Shown piece by piece: positions 7,996 through 17,410 of a stretch of 64,000 bases of DNA. The notes beneath the pieces were generated by a model. That model ran no database searches, was not told where the DNA came from, and worked only from the letters and a program-made list of their open reading frames with translations. The position numbers were made by a program, and so were the translations under genes. Location of the stretch: contig OY969790.1 of assembly GCA_963703125.1 (NCBI GenBank), positions 1,736,001 to 1,800,000 on the forward strand. Direction: 5' to 3'. Numbering within the stretch: the stretch's first letter is position 1; each line of letters opens with the position of its first letter. Origin of the DNA: MFD04716-140 sp963703125. GTDB lineage: Bacteria; Bacteroidota; Bacteroidia; Flavobacteriales; Flavobacteriaceae.

Positions 7996-10900
7996 TGCCC
8001 TTAAAATACTCTTTCACCTTATTTTGATAATTTTGTCGCAAAGGTAGTGCTTGTCGATTTAAAATTTCAATTTCATTTCGATAATTCTCTAGTGCTGAGG
8101 GCCTGGTGGTAATGGGGACCTGAAAATCCTTTCTGTTCGTAGCACTTTCTCTCTCCTGTTTCTTTCCTTGTTTGAGAGCTGCGTTTTCCAGCTTCAATAA
8201 ACCATACTGAATGTTAGTAATTTTTGAAAGGTTGCCTTTCGTAATCCCATTTTCAATTATATCGCGCTCAAAATCTTCCATTTGCTTAAGCAACTTCTGT
8301 CCGAGGCTTCTATCGCCTTCATTTATCAAGTCATTTAACTGCTCTTCCAATTGTTCCCGTAAAACTTGATGGCTTTTATAAATTTCGAAAAGTTCGTTCA
8401 ACTCAGATTCGTTTGGTTCTCTATTCCCCTGGTTCACTGTACTACCAGATTGAATGCCATCGCCAGTTCCTCCCTTTGAATCCCCATCCTCACTACCATT
8501 ACCAGTCGCCCCTCTCTGGCCTCCCTCCCCAGCCCTTTCCCTATTTTGTCCTTCTTTATCACCTTTTCCCATCTGGCCTTGTCCTTCTCCAGAACTTGGC
8601 TTTCCTTGTCCCGATTCACCCATGCCTTCCATTTTATCCTTAAGTTCACCTTGCCCCTTAATGATATCCGGCAATTGAAACCCCTCGCCCTTTCCTTTGC
8701 CTTTTCCCAATTGCATGTTCTGCTGCATATTGTCAAGAACGTTCGCCAAGAAATCAGCCAAGCTGTTTGAGGCATTTAAAACATACTTCTGATAAGATGT
8801 TCCTTGATACACCTGTCCTTCCGCAATACTTTCCAGAGCTTTATCAACGTTATAATACACCTCCGTAATCTGTTCATTTACAAACTCGGAAAGTTCCGCC
8901 CTTCGTAAAGAAAGCGAAAAAAGGCTGTCATCTACATGCTCAAAAAGCATCCTTAATTCTTGTTGTCCTTTAACACTGTTCGAAAATTGAGAAACTTCAA
9001 CATCCGCCTTTTCCCACTCATCAAACAACTTCTCCTGTTTAAAAGAGAAAATCACGAGATTATCTAGAATCTGTCGAAGCGTTTCGGCATCTTCAGCTAT
9101 CGAGGCCTCCCCAGCACTCGATGTAGAAGATGCGCCAAGCTTTTTACTTAGGCCCATCATTTTCTCGGCCGCCGATTTCTGCTTTCCTTTCGCCTTTTCA
9201 CCACTTTTTTGACGTTCTACAGACGTTAAAGACTGATCCTCGCCCTGATGTTTTCCAAGCTCCTCTAGTGCATCTTCTTGATCGATTTCTATACTTTCGG
9301 TTTCGGTTTCCTTAACATCCAAATTCACGGGTTTTTTCAGATCCTCATTGTCCCTTTTTAACTCCCTAATTTCTTCTGCCAATATTTTGAACTGTTCGTT
9401 CAACTTTTCCTGCTCCTTTTTAGAGAAATCCTCGCCAATCTTCAAATCAGCCAGTATCCTTTGTCTATTCGCCAATTTTTCAATATCCTTTGCTAGTTGG
9501 GACATTTTCTCAGTTATATAATACCTTTTTGTCAATTCAAGCAATTGCTCTAAATTTCTTTCGCTATTTTGACGATTTTTTCCAAGTTCTTCCAATCTTT
9601 TTGCCAACTCCTCCTTGTCAAGCTTTTCGGCAATCCTGTTAAGTTCTGCGAGCAGCTTTTCATTTTTCTTTGCCTGAATCTCCTGACGTGCCAAACGCTC
9701 CTTTAAAAGCCCATTGTTCTCCTCTGTACTTGAGCTCTTTTCCAAATTTTCCCTTAGCTGCTCACTAAATTTGTTCATTTGAGTTTCATGCCGCTGTTGA
9801 GTTTCCAGAAAATCCTTAATCTTGTTTTTATCATTAAAGTTCAAAGCATTCTTTTCCCTTTGATTCTCGCCAATGCTTTTAAAGGTTTCCTTTTGTTCCA
9901 CAAACTTCTCGAAGGTCCTATCCATATTATTAATTATGGACTGTTGTGTGTTTAAATTTTGCTTCAGAATTTGGTCCTCACTTAACAAAGTCATCGTAAA
10001 AACCTGGCTTTTAGATGTTTTGCCATTATGAATGGCGTCATTGTCAGTAGCTTCGAAAAAGAAATTATAACTCTTCCCTGGTATCAAATTCAAACCTGAT
10101 GGAAAGGTGTAATAAAATTGGACAAAATTGGAATTAGGAACTTCCAAATCTAAAACCTGCCTTTTATCCTCTTCAGTTTCCTCATAATAAACTAACCTAA
10201 CATTCACTATCGAATAGTCATCAGCCGCCTCTCCCGCGTAATAGGAGACATTTGGATTCAGGGAATCATTAACCTCCAAAATTTTGATGGCCGGGTAGCT
10301 ATCCTTAACTACGGTAAAATTATAATCCAGCTTTTCAAAAGCCTTAATGTTCTCGTTCGAAGTCGTAACTTGATACTCAAAATTCCCATAGATTCGTTTT
10401 GAAAGATTGAATGTCCCATCAGTATTCACAAACCTTAAAACCGTATCCTTTGAAATCAAATCAATACTACTGGTTTCACGACCTGTAATTTCCCATGTCA
10501 CCTTTGTTCCTTCAGGAAATTTAGCATTCCCCGTACCCTTAAGAACTTCATCAAGTTTATCCGTATACTCAGGATAATCCAAAATCATACTAAAATCCTG
10601 AATATCCGGTGTCTTAAGCACATTCAATTCATACTCCCTAGATTTTATACCGTTCGATACAAAATAAAAAGTAGAACCGACCAGAGGCGGAGAAAAAGTG
10701 TATTGAAAAAGGTCGTTGCGCTTTTCCAATAAAAATTCAGAACCGTTAATAACCATATTTACGTCCTCTGGCAATACATCACCATACACCGAAACCTGAA
10801 TGGTAAATGCCTCACTTTCAAGAACTTTCAAATCTGGAGAGAGTAATTCAAACGAAAACGGAGCTGGCCGATCATACGCCACATCATAATTTACCACCCT

Positions 10901-11500
10901 GTCATAGGACCTCAAGAAAGTATGTAGGTTCCCAGATAGCCAAACCAGTCCCAAAACCAAACCGGGAACTATCAAAAACTTGGCAAATTTGTAGCTCTCC
11001 CGCATATCAACGACCCTCTGAAAGGGTATGGGGCCGAGTTTCTCAGATCGCTGATCAATACTTGCCAAAAGCAGCTCCGACTTACTCTTGTCATCGGCCA
11101 AATCCAACAAATTGTATAACTTATCCCCTACTTGAGGAAAATGTTTACCAATCATTAAGGCCGCTTCTCTATTGGTAAGCCCCGCTTTTATCTTAAGAAG
11201 ATAAAATAAAGGCGTCAGAATAAAATGAAAAAGCAAATATGCTTCCGCTAGAATAAAGATCAACAATAGAATAAAGCGTCCCGTAGAATTAAGCCACAAA
11301 AAATACTCAATTCCCAAAACGGCCAAAAAGAACAATAAGCCAACTGCCATAAAAAGAAGAATTCCCCTTACAAGCATTTTGCCATAGAACCTCTTAGTGA
11401 ACCTATTTAGCTTTTCAAGTATGTTTAGATACCTATTCAATTTATAAAATATAGATACCAAGATAAGGCAAAAATGGGGCTTTAGATGTGTACATGGCAA
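7988..11500 (-). CDS. DUF4175 family large membrane protein
   Basis: A 1,170-residue protein of the Bacteroidota DUF4175 type; no biochemical function is established. Two hydrophobic helices at about residues 44-70 and 76-105, and a third near 175-190, anchor it in the inner membrane. A large beta-rich extracytoplasmic part follows (about 200-510, with LDYPEYTDKLDEVLKGTG typical of the family), then a long charged coiled coil (about 520-790), a second helical region, and a low-complexity Gly/Gln/Lys-rich stretch (about 920-1,000). The frame opens at 11500, but no family-like start is clear; a TTG near residue 21 or a later start before LNILEKLNRF is possible. It is divergent from gltX and upstream of ybeY and mnmG. 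Confidence 0.75.
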   Translation of the reverse strand: MPCTHLKPHFCLILVSIFYKLNRYLNILEKLNRFTKRFYGKMLVRGILLFMAVGLLFFLAVLGIEYFLWLNSTGRFILLLIFILAEAYLLFHFILTPLFYLLKIKAGLTNREAALMIGKHFPQVGDKLYNLLDLADDKSKSELLLASIDQRSEKLGPIPFQRVVDMRESYKFAKFLIVPGLVLGLVWLSGNLHTFLRSYDRVVNYDVAYDRPAPFSFELLSPDLKVLESEAFTIQVSVYGDVLPEDVNMVINGSEFLLEKRNDLFQYTFSPPLVGSTFYFVSNGIKSREYELNVLKTPDIQDFSMILDYPEYTDKLDEVLKGTGNAKFPEGTKVTWEITGRETSSIDLISKDTVLRFVNTDGTFNLSKRIYGNFEYQVTTSNENIKAFEKLDYNFTVVKDSYPAIKILEVNDSLNPNVSYYAGEAADDYSIVNVRLVYYEETEEDKRQVLDLEVPNSNFVQFYYTFPSGLNLIPGKSYNFFFEATDNDAIHNGKTSKSQVFTMTLLSEDQILKQNLNTQQSIINNMDRTFEKFVEQKETFKSIGENQREKNALNFNDKNKIKDFLETQQRHETQMNKFSEQLRENLEKSSSTEENNGLLKERLARQEIQAKKNEKLLAELNRIAEKLDKEELAKRLEELGKNRQNSERNLEQLLELTKRYYITEKMSQLAKDIEKLANRQRILADLKIGEDFSKKEQEKLNEQFKILAEEIRELKRDNEDLKKPVNLDVKETETESIEIDQEDALEELGKHQGEDQSLTSVERQKSGEKAKGKQKSAAEKMMGLSKKLGASSTSSAGEASIAEDAETLRQILDNLVIFSFKQEKLFDEWEKADVEVSQFSNSVKGQQELRMLFEHVDDSLFSLSLRRAELSEFVNEQITEVYYNVDKALESIAEGQVYQGTSYQKYVLNASNSLADFLANVLDNMQQNMQLGKGKGKGEGFQLPDIIKGQGELKDKMEGMGESGQGKPSSGEGQGQMGKGDKEGQNRERAGEGGQRGATGNGSEDGDSKGGTGDGIQSGSTVNQGNREPNESELNELFEIYKSHQVLREQLEEQLNDLINEGDRSLGQKLLKQMEDFERDIIENGITKGNLSKITNIQYGLLKLENAALKQGKKQERESATNRKDFQVPITTRPSALENYRNEIEILNRQALPLRQNYQNKVKEYFKGND

Positions 11501-11558
11501 TTTTAAGATGCATTAACACTATCGTCCAATCCCAGAAACGACTCCATTCCCTGCAAGG

Positions 11559-11589
11559 TTTGAGATCCAAGCCCTTTCACGTATCTTTG
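11559..11589 (+). promoter_or_regulatory. gltX promoter (Bacteroidota sigma type)
   Basis: TTTG at 11559-11562 and TATCTTTG at 11582-11589 are separated by 19 nt, an exact match to the Bacteroidota -33/-7 layout. The gltX ATG at 11606 lies 17 nt downstream. Confidence 0.75.
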
Positions 11590-11605
11590 CCAAAAAAGTC
11601 AAAAG

Positions 11606-13111
11606 ATGTCAAAAAAAGTCCGTGTAAGATTTGCACCAAGCCCAACTGGGCCTTTGCATATTGGTGGAGTGCGCACAGCTCTATTCAATTACCTCTTTGC
11701 CAAAAAACAAGGTGGCGATTTTATTCTTCGTATAGAGGATACGGACCAAAATAGATATGTCGAAGGGGCAGAACGATACATCATTGAAGCTCTAAATTGG
11801 TGTGGAATACCTTATGATGAAGGTCCTGGCAAAGAAAAAGGTTTTGGGCCTTATAGACAAAGTGAGCGAAAACATCTTTACAAACAGTACGCAGATCATC
11901 TAGTCGCCCAAGGAAAAGCCTACTATGCCTTTGATACAAATGAAAAATTGGACTTTCATAGAAAGAATCACGAAGAAAAAGGAAAGACTTTTATCTACAA
12001 TTGGCACAATCGCATGAAATTGGACAATTCACTTACCTTGACCAAAGAAGAATTAAGCACCCGATTGGCATCCTCCGAGGAATACGTAATACGGTTTCTT
12101 ACCCCAAAAGATGAAAAATTATCGCTTTATGATCAAATCAGGGGCGGCATAGAAATAGATACCAATACGTTGGATGATAAAGTTTTGTTCAAAAGCGATG
12201 GTATGCCGACATATCACCTTGCAAATATAGTTGACGACCATTTAATGCAAATTACGCATGTGATTAGAGGTGAGGAGTGGTTACCTTCCTTGGCACTTCA
12301 TCAATTACTTTATGACGCATTTGAATGGAACACGCCACAATTTTGCCATTTACCACTCATTCTGAAACCAACCGGAAATGGAAAGTTAAGCAAAAGGGAT
12401 GGGGACAAAATGGGCTTCCCTGTGTTGCCCTTGAGTTGGAACGAATCTGTGGGATATAGAGAAAGCGGGTATTTTCCCGAGGCAGTAGTAAATTTTTTAG
12501 CCCTATTGGGATGGAATCCAGGAACCGAACAAGAAATTTTCAGTTTGCCCGAATTAGTGCATTCATTCAGCATAGACCGTGTGCACAAATCCGGTGCCCG
12601 ATTTGACCCCGACAAGACTAAGTGGTACAATCAACATTATTTACAGCATAGGAACAATCAGGAGCTAGCACTGCTCTTTAAGCCCATTCTAGAACTAAAA
12701 GGCCTTTCCTTTGATTCCTTTGACGATACCTATATTGAAAAGGTAGTAGCTCTCATTAAAGAGCGCGCCTCCTTCGTTTCAGATTTTTGGGAGCTCAGCC
12801 AGTACTTCTTTTTAACTCCATCAACCTACGCTGAAAATGGTGCAAAAAAACAGTGGAAAGAGGAAACCCCATCATTAATGAACCAATTGGTATCCATTCT
12901 GGATGAAATTCAGGATTTTTCTTCAGAAAACCTTGAAACAACCATAAAAGAATGGATTGCGCATGAAGAACTTTCATTCGGCAGGGTTATGCCCCCTCTT
13001 AGATTGGCTATTGTTGGGGATATGAAAGGGCCTCATTTATTTGATATCATGAGCCTTATCGGGAATGAAGAAACCATTCACAGAATAAGAAAGGCCGTTG
13101 ATACTTTGTAA
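11606..13111 (+). CDS. gltX: glutamyl-tRNA synthetase
   Basis: It charges tRNA-Glu with glutamate. The class I signature HIGH appears as PSPTGPLHIGG (His18), followed by LFAKKQGGDFILRIEDTDQNRYV, and the KMSKS motif as GKLSKRDG near residue 260. The 501-residue length and C-terminal anticodon-binding part fit bacterial GltX. A separate glnS is present at 15447-17132, so a discriminating enzyme is expected. The ATG at 11606 is set by an exact promoter match just upstream. The gene is divergent from the DUF4175 gene and is followed after 72 bp by an SPFH protein on the same strand. Confidence 0.97.
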   Translation: MSKKVRVRFAPSPTGPLHIGGVRTALFNYLFAKKQGGDFILRIEDTDQNRYVEGAERYIIEALNWCGIPYDEGPGKEKGFGPYRQSERKHLYKQYADHLVAQGKAYYAFDTNEKLDFHRKNHEEKGKTFIYNWHNRMKLDNSLTLTKEELSTRLASSEEYVIRFLTPKDEKLSLYDQIRGGIEIDTNTLDDKVLFKSDGMPTYHLANIVDDHLMQITHVIRGEEWLPSLALHQLLYDAFEWNTPQFCHLPLILKPTGNGKLSKRDGDKMGFPVLPLSWNESVGYRESGYFPEAVVNFLALLGWNPGTEQEIFSLPELVHSFSIDRVHKSGARFDPDKTKWYNQHYLQHRNNQELALLFKPILELKGLSFDSFDDTYIEKVVALIKERASFVSDFWELSQYFFLTPSTYAENGAKKQWKEETPSLMNQLVSILDEIQDFSSENLETTIKEWIAHEELSFGRVMPPLRLAIVGDMKGPHLFDIMSLIGNEETIHRIRKAVDTL

Positions 13112-13183
13112 CAAATACGCTCAAAGTGCTACTTATGTAACAAGGGTTTTGTAAATTCACTCCTTCAATTTAAACAATTAACT

Positions 13184-14107
13184 ATGGGAACTTTCTTTTT
13201 GATACCGATTTTATTCTTTGGGCTTATAATTCTTTTCTCATCTTTCTTTACAGTTAAACAGCAAACCGCTGTTATTGTGGAGCGTTTCGGAAGATTTCAC
13301 AGCATTAGACATTCCGGCTTGCAAATGAAGATTCCACTTATTGATAGAATTGCGGCCAGATTAGGTCTAAAAATTCAGCAACTTGACGTTATTGTTGAAA
13401 CCAAGACATTGGACGACGTATTTGTAAAGCTTAAAATCTCCGTTCAATACGTGGTAATAAGGGAAAAAGTATATGAAGCCTTTTACAAGTTGGAATACCC
13501 TCACGATCAAATAACATCTTACGTCTTTGACGTTGTTCGAGCCGAAGTTCCCAAGATGAAGCTAGATGATGTTTTCGTTAAAAAAGATGACATCGCCATA
13601 GCCGTAAAGTCCGAATTGCAAGATGCTATGTTAGACTATGGTTATGACATCATCAAAACATTGGTCACGGATATTGATCCCGATGCCCAGGTAAAGGAAG
13701 CCATGAACCGAATCAATGCCTCTGAAAGGGAAAAAATCGCTGCCCAATTTGAAGGCGATGCCGCTAGAATCCTTATTGTGGAAAAAGCAAAGGCCGAGGC
13801 AGAAAGTAAGCGACTACAGGGACAAGGCATTGCAGATCAACGTCGTGAAATTGCCCGAGGCCTGGAAGAATCCGTAGAGGTATTGAACAAGGTAGGCATT
13901 AATTCACAAGAAGCTTCCGCCCTTATTGTTGTGACCCAACATTATGATACCTTACAGTCTATTGGCGAGCATACCAATGCAAACTTAATTCTACTACCAA
14001 ACTCGCCGCAGGCAGGTAGCGATATGTTGAATAATATGGTAGCCTCTTTTACGGCCAGCAATATGATCGGTGAGAGCATGAAGAGCAACATTAAAAAGAA
14101 ACCTTAA
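13184..14107 (+). CDS. SPFH/band 7 (stomatin-like) membrane protein
   Basis: A 307-residue protein with an N-terminal membrane anchor (about residues 3-23) followed by an SPFH domain: KQQTAVIVERFGRFHSIRHSG, then PLIDRIAARLGLKIQQLDV and TKTLDDVFVKLKISVQYVV. A long Ala/Glu/Lys-rich coiled coil follows (about 165-235, with AAQFEGDAARILIVEKAKAE). This is the layout of stomatin-like proteins (QmcA/HflK type), which oligomerise in inner-membrane microdomains and often modulate proteases. No NfeD gene is adjacent, so the partner is unknown. It ends at a strong terminator, 72 bp downstream of gltX. Confidence 0.88.
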   Translation: MGTFFLIPILFFGLIILFSSFFTVKQQTAVIVERFGRFHSIRHSGLQMKIPLIDRIAARLGLKIQQLDVIVETKTLDDVFVKLKISVQYVVIREKVYEAFYKLEYPHDQITSYVFDVVRAEVPKMKLDDVFVKKDDIAIAVKSELQDAMLDYGYDIIKTLVTDIDPDAQVKEAMNRINASEREKIAAQFEGDAARILIVEKAKAEAESKRLQGQGIADQRREIARGLEESVEVLNKVGINSQEASALIVVTQHYDTLQSIGEHTNANLILLPNSPQAGSDMLNNMVASFTASNMIGESMKSNIKKKP

Positions 14108-14130
14108 TGGAGATTGTATGTAATGTATAA

Positions 14131-14163
14131 AAAAACCCTTGGGAATTAATTCCCAAGGGTTTT
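14131..14163. terminator. bidirectional rho-independent terminator
   Basis: AACCCTTGGGAATT and AATTCCCAAGGGTT form a perfect 14-bp stem flanked by A and T tracts. It serves the SPFH gene on the plus strand and the cassette ending at 14182 on the minus strand. Confidence 0.9.
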
Positions 14164-14181
14164 CAATTTTGATAATCTCCT

Positions 14182-14397
14182 TCAAGTAAATTTTTTAAAT
14201 AGTTTTTTAGCAACCAAAGAAATAGCAATTTTTTGCATGACACCTCCAAATCCTCCTAGGATCTTCATTGGGTAAAGTCCGTTCTTTGTCTGTTGATACG
14301 AAAGTTTAAGACTTTCAATATCAACTTGCTGTTGCAGTCTAAGAATCTTTAAATCCGCATCTATTTCCTCGAATGACGAATATCTTTTTGCTATCAT
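14182..14397 (-). CDS. small conserved protein, DUF6327-like
   Basis: A 71-residue protein, MIAKRYSSFEEIDADLKILR, with a helical charged N-terminal half and a hydrophobic Gly-rich C-terminus (MKILGGFGGVMQKIAISLVA). It resembles the small DUF6327 proteins that accompany YtxH and holin-like genes in flavobacteria. No function is known. Its ATG overlaps the stop of the upstream holin-like gene by 4 bp, which supports translational coupling and expression as the last gene of a three-gene operon. Confidence 0.65.
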   Translation of the reverse strand: MIAKRYSSFEEIDADLKILRLQQQVDIESLKLSYQQTKNGLYPMKILGGFGGVMQKIAISLVAKKLFKKFT

Positions 14398-14744
14398 AAG
14401 TCATCAAAATAAAATTCAGAAAACTTTCTGAGCAAGGGTTTATTAAGATGTTGGCGCATAAAATAGAGAATGGCTCCCACAATTACATAAAACATTCCCA
14501 AGCATAAAAATCCGTAAAAAGTATTATCCAAAGCCTGACCAATACCAAAGGCAGCTGCCAGTGATAAAAAAAACAGGGCCAAAAAAGCTATTGCTCCCAA
14601 CATTAAAATCTTGGAAAAGGCAGTAATACCTTTCATAAGAAACTTGAAACTTTTCAGTTTATAGTACTCGCCTGTACTATGGGCATATGACTTGGCACTA
14701 GCTTCTGCATCGGAAATACCCTCCTTCAATCCTTCAAAAGCCAT
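14394..14744 (-). CDS. phage holin family (Holin-X/YqjE-like) membrane protein
   Basis: A 116-residue protein with a charged N-terminal helix, then two hydrophobic segments at about residues 42-68 and 74-96 that are close together as in the Holin-X/DUF1469 group. Such proteins are chromosomal, not phage, and are thought to act at the envelope under stress; function is unproven. The gene starts 3 bp after the YtxH gene and overlaps the DUF6327-like gene by 4 bp. The trio recurs as a unit in Flavobacteriaceae, which supports a shared job. Confidence 0.7.
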   Translation of the reverse strand: MAFEGLKEGISDAEASAKSYAHSTGEYYKLKSFKFLMKGITAFSKILMLGAIAFLALFFLSLAAAFGIGQALDNTFYGFLCLGMFYVIVGAILYFMRQHLNKPLLRKFSEFYFDDL

Positions 14745-14747
14745 AGG

Positions 14748-15077
14748 TTACTTTTGAAGTTGTGCGTTCTTTTTCTTAAGTTCAGCAAGTTTAGCCTCCA
14801 AGGTCACAATAATATCATCAGCCTTATAACTCATGTTTGAGATGGTATCCTCCAACTTTCGTTCAAAATCCTCTTTTTTGGACTCGGCTGTTCTTGTAAG
14901 TTCTTCGGCGGCTTGAGATACTCTTTTGGTTATTTCATCTTTGGCCATCAATGCATTGTCCTTAATCTTCTTTCTCGTTTTTTCTCCTTTTTCAGGAGCG
15001 TACAAAATTCCTATTCCCGCACCTATTGCGGCACCGGTCAATAAAGCCAATAATACATTTCCACTATCGTTCGACAT
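14748..15077 (-). CDS. YtxH domain-containing protein
   Basis: A 109-residue protein whose N-terminal NVLLALLTGAAIGAGIGILY segment is a Gly/Ala-rich single membrane anchor followed by APEKGEKTRKKIKDNA, the diagnostic YtxH sequence. The remainder (about residues 40-109) is a charged amphipathic helix of apolipoprotein-like type. YtxH proteins are general-stress-associated in Bacillus, but the mechanism is unknown. It is the first gene of the cassette with the holin-like and DUF6327-like genes and is preceded by a 369-bp intergenic region that must hold its promoter. Confidence 0.85.
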   Translation of the reverse strand: MSNDSGNVLLALLTGAAIGAGIGILYAPEKGEKTRKKIKDNALMAKDEITKRVSQAAEELTRTAESKKEDFERKLEDTISNMSYKADDIIVTLEAKLAELKKKNAQLQK

Positions 15078-15446
15078 AATATATTTTTTAAAGGTTATTA
15101 TTAATCCCTTTTATTTTATAAGATAAGTTTCTTTTAAAAATGCGTTGTTAAGTAGGCAGTTAATAAACTATTAATACCTTTAACCAACCAAAGGATTTGT
15201 AATACAATGATACTATCTTTTGCAAAAAGGACTTAGCTCTAAAGAAAAAAAGAATACTCCAAACGATACAAATATTGTTGGATCAAAAAAGACTAAAAGG
15301 ATTTATATACCTTCTATGTTATTTTCTTTACACCAGTGAAGACTTATCATCACCTTGAATAAAAAACGCAGCAAATAGCCTTATAAAAACGAGTATTCTA
15401 TAGAAAATATCAATTGGTATATTGCATCCGATAAACAAATGCTATA
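15078..15446. other. AT-rich intergenic region between glnS end and YtxH gene
   Basis: It should contain the YtxH cassette promoter and the glnS 3' end signals. No exact TTTG-N19-TAnnTTTG pair, no coding frame, no tRNA and no strong hairpin were recognised. Confidence 0.5.
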
Positions 15447-17132
15447 TTAGTCCTTTTGCTGTATTTTCGCCCACGTATCCCTTAAGCCAACGGTTTTATT
15501 AAATACCATTTTTTTAGAAGAAGAGTCGGGATCCATGCAAAAATATCCTAGTCTTTGAAATTGCACTTGATCGCCAGGTTTTGCATTCTTTAAACTTGGT
15601 TCCAAATAACCAGTTATGGTATTTAACGAATTCTTGTTCACAAAATCCATAAAATCCTTTTCCTTATGGGCGTCCGGACTCTCCTCCGTAAATAAACGAT
15701 CATAAAGTCTAACCTCAGACTCTATAGCATGTTTTATAGAAACCCAATGCAAGGTGCCCTTTACCTTTCGCAAACTTTCCTCCGTGCCACTACCGCTCTT
15801 ACTCTTTGGATCATAGGTACATTGGATTTCGGTAATAATACCGTTCCCATCCTTCGTGCAACTTTCCGCTTTTATTATATAGGCATTCTTTAAACGAACT
15901 TCACCACCAAGCTTCAGTCTAAAAAATTTGTTGCCTGCTTCTTCCATAAAATCATCCCTCTCAATGTAAAGTTCTCTTGAAAAAGGTAACTGCCTAACTC
16001 CAGCCGAAGCATCCTCAGGATTATTCTCAGACTCCAACCATTCATCAGAACCCTCAGGATAATTTGTAAGAACAACCTTTACTGGGTCCAAAACCCCCAT
16101 AACTCTTGGGGCCTTTTTGTTGAGATCTTCCCTTACATGAAACTCCAAAAGAGAAACATCGATTAGGTTTTCACGCTTGGCAATTCCTATGGTATGGGCA
16201 AAATTCTTAATAGAATCCGGGGTGTAGCCGCGTCTGCGTAATCCAGATATAGTCGGCATTCTAGGATCGTCCCACCCGTTAACCACACCACTTTCTACCA
16301 ATTGTAGTAGCTTTCTTTTACTAACTACCGTGTGACTCAGATTTCTTCTGGCAAATTCGCGCTGTTTCGGCCTAATTTTTTTAGCATCATATACTTGGTC
16401 CAAAAACCAGTCATACAATTCCCGGTGCATTGCAAATTCAAGCGTACACAAAGAATGGGAAACTTGCTCTATATAATCACTCTCACCGTGGGTCCAATCA
16501 TACATTGGGTAAATACACCAATCGGTATTTGTCCTGTGGTGGGCCTTATGCAATATTCTATACATAATGGGATCCCGCATTAACATGTTGGAAGCAGACA
16601 TATCTATCTTCGCTCGTAGCACATGGGAACCTTCCTCAAAATCGCCAGCTTTCATTCTCTCGAACAAAGTAAGATTCTCGCTAACGGTCCGATCTCTATA
16701 GGGGCTATCAATACCAGCATCTGTTGGCGTACCCTTTTGAATGGCTATTTCTTCGGAGGACTGACTATCAACATAGGCCTTACCCTGTTTAATTAATTCT
16801 ACGGCCCAATTGTACAGTTGCGGAAAATAATCTGAGGCATACCGTTCAGTATCCCATTTATATCCCAACCATTTCACATCCTTCTTTATAGCATCAACGA
16901 ACTCTTGTTCTTCCTTTGCAGGGTTGGTATCATCAAACCTCAGATTTACGGGCGCACCATATCTTAGGCCAAGTCCAAAATTCAGACAAATGGAACTGGC
17001 ATGACCAATATGCAAATATCCATTTGGTTCTGGCGGAAATCGAAAACGCAGCGCCTCATCGGGAAACCCATTTTCTAGGTCTTCTTCAATAATATGCTCA
17101 ATAAAGTTCAATGATTTTACCTCCTCTTTCAT
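15447..17132 (-). CDS. glnS: glutaminyl-tRNA synthetase
   Basis: It charges tRNA-Gln directly. FRFPPEPNGYLHIGHASSIC (about residues 30-50) holds the HIGH motif; LRFDDTNPAKEEQEFVDAI and VVSKRKL (the KMSKS equivalent, near residue 270) follow, then the GlnRS-type anticodon-binding barrels with LGYFCMDPDSSSKKMVFNKTV near the end. About 561 residues is normal. The frame is open to a GTG at 17153, but the ATG at 17132 (MKEEVKSLNFIEHII) is the better start because the TACTTTTG promoter element lies at 17153-17160, leaving no room for the longer form. Confidence 0.96.
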   Translation of the reverse strand: MKEEVKSLNFIEHIIEEDLENGFPDEALRFRFPPEPNGYLHIGHASSICLNFGLGLRYGAPVNLRFDDTNPAKEEQEFVDAIKKDVKWLGYKWDTERYASDYFPQLYNWAVELIKQGKAYVDSQSSEEIAIQKGTPTDAGIDSPYRDRTVSENLTLFERMKAGDFEEGSHVLRAKIDMSASNMLMRDPIMYRILHKAHHRTNTDWCIYPMYDWTHGESDYIEQVSHSLCTLEFAMHRELYDWFLDQVYDAKKIRPKQREFARRNLSHTVVSKRKLLQLVESGVVNGWDDPRMPTISGLRRRGYTPDSIKNFAHTIGIAKRENLIDVSLLEFHVREDLNKKAPRVMGVLDPVKVVLTNYPEGSDEWLESENNPEDASAGVRQLPFSRELYIERDDFMEEAGNKFFRLKLGGEVRLKNAYIIKAESCTKDGNGIITEIQCTYDPKSKSGSGTEESLRKVKGTLHWVSIKHAIESEVRLYDRLFTEESPDAHKEKDFMDFVNKNSLNTITGYLEPSLKNAKPGDQVQFQRLGYFCMDPDSSSKKMVFNKTVGLRDTWAKIQQKD

Positions 17133-17152
17133 ATTCTGTTTTTTGGGAAGCA

Positions 17153-17160
17153 CAAAAGTA
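17153..17160 (-). promoter_or_regulatory. putative -7 element of glnS promoter
   Basis: TACTTTTG on the minus strand matches TAnnTTTG and lies 20 nt before the ATG at 17132. A clean -33 element is not visible. Confidence 0.45.
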
Positions 17161-17211
17161 ACGAAAATGGAGCTATAGTTGTGTCCAAATAGTCCACACC
17201 CTATAATAAAA

Positions 17212-17287
17212 GCATTTCACAACAATTTTAAACCTCCCCACAACATTAAATTCCTTGCGCGATATATATACGGCATATTTGTTATTG
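17212..17287 (+). promoter_or_regulatory. conserved 76-bp upstream module, copy 1 (before sprC-like gene)
   Basis: Three blocks occur here: GCATTTCACAACA (17212-17224), ACAACATTAAATTC (17240-17253) and ATATTTGTTATTG (17275-17287). The same three blocks recur with identical 15- and 21-nt spacing at 22432-22507, upstream of the sprB-like gene, while the spacers differ. This is the pattern of conserved protein-binding or promoter sites. ATATTTG partly resembles the -7 element. The module ends 123 nt before the start codon. Confidence 0.75.
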
Positions 17288-17410
17288 TAAACTATGATAT
17301 GATAGGCACCTGGGGTATGGGCGTCTACTTAAAAAACTTGAGCTGACATGATAAACATAAATTTCGGCTTAAACCCAAAATAGCGTAGTCACCCAAAACT
17401 ACAACTACTT

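Noticed and set aside
14394..14744. Prophage remnant from the holin-like gene
   Set aside because: The gene belongs to a chromosomal YtxH cassette and no other phage genes are present.
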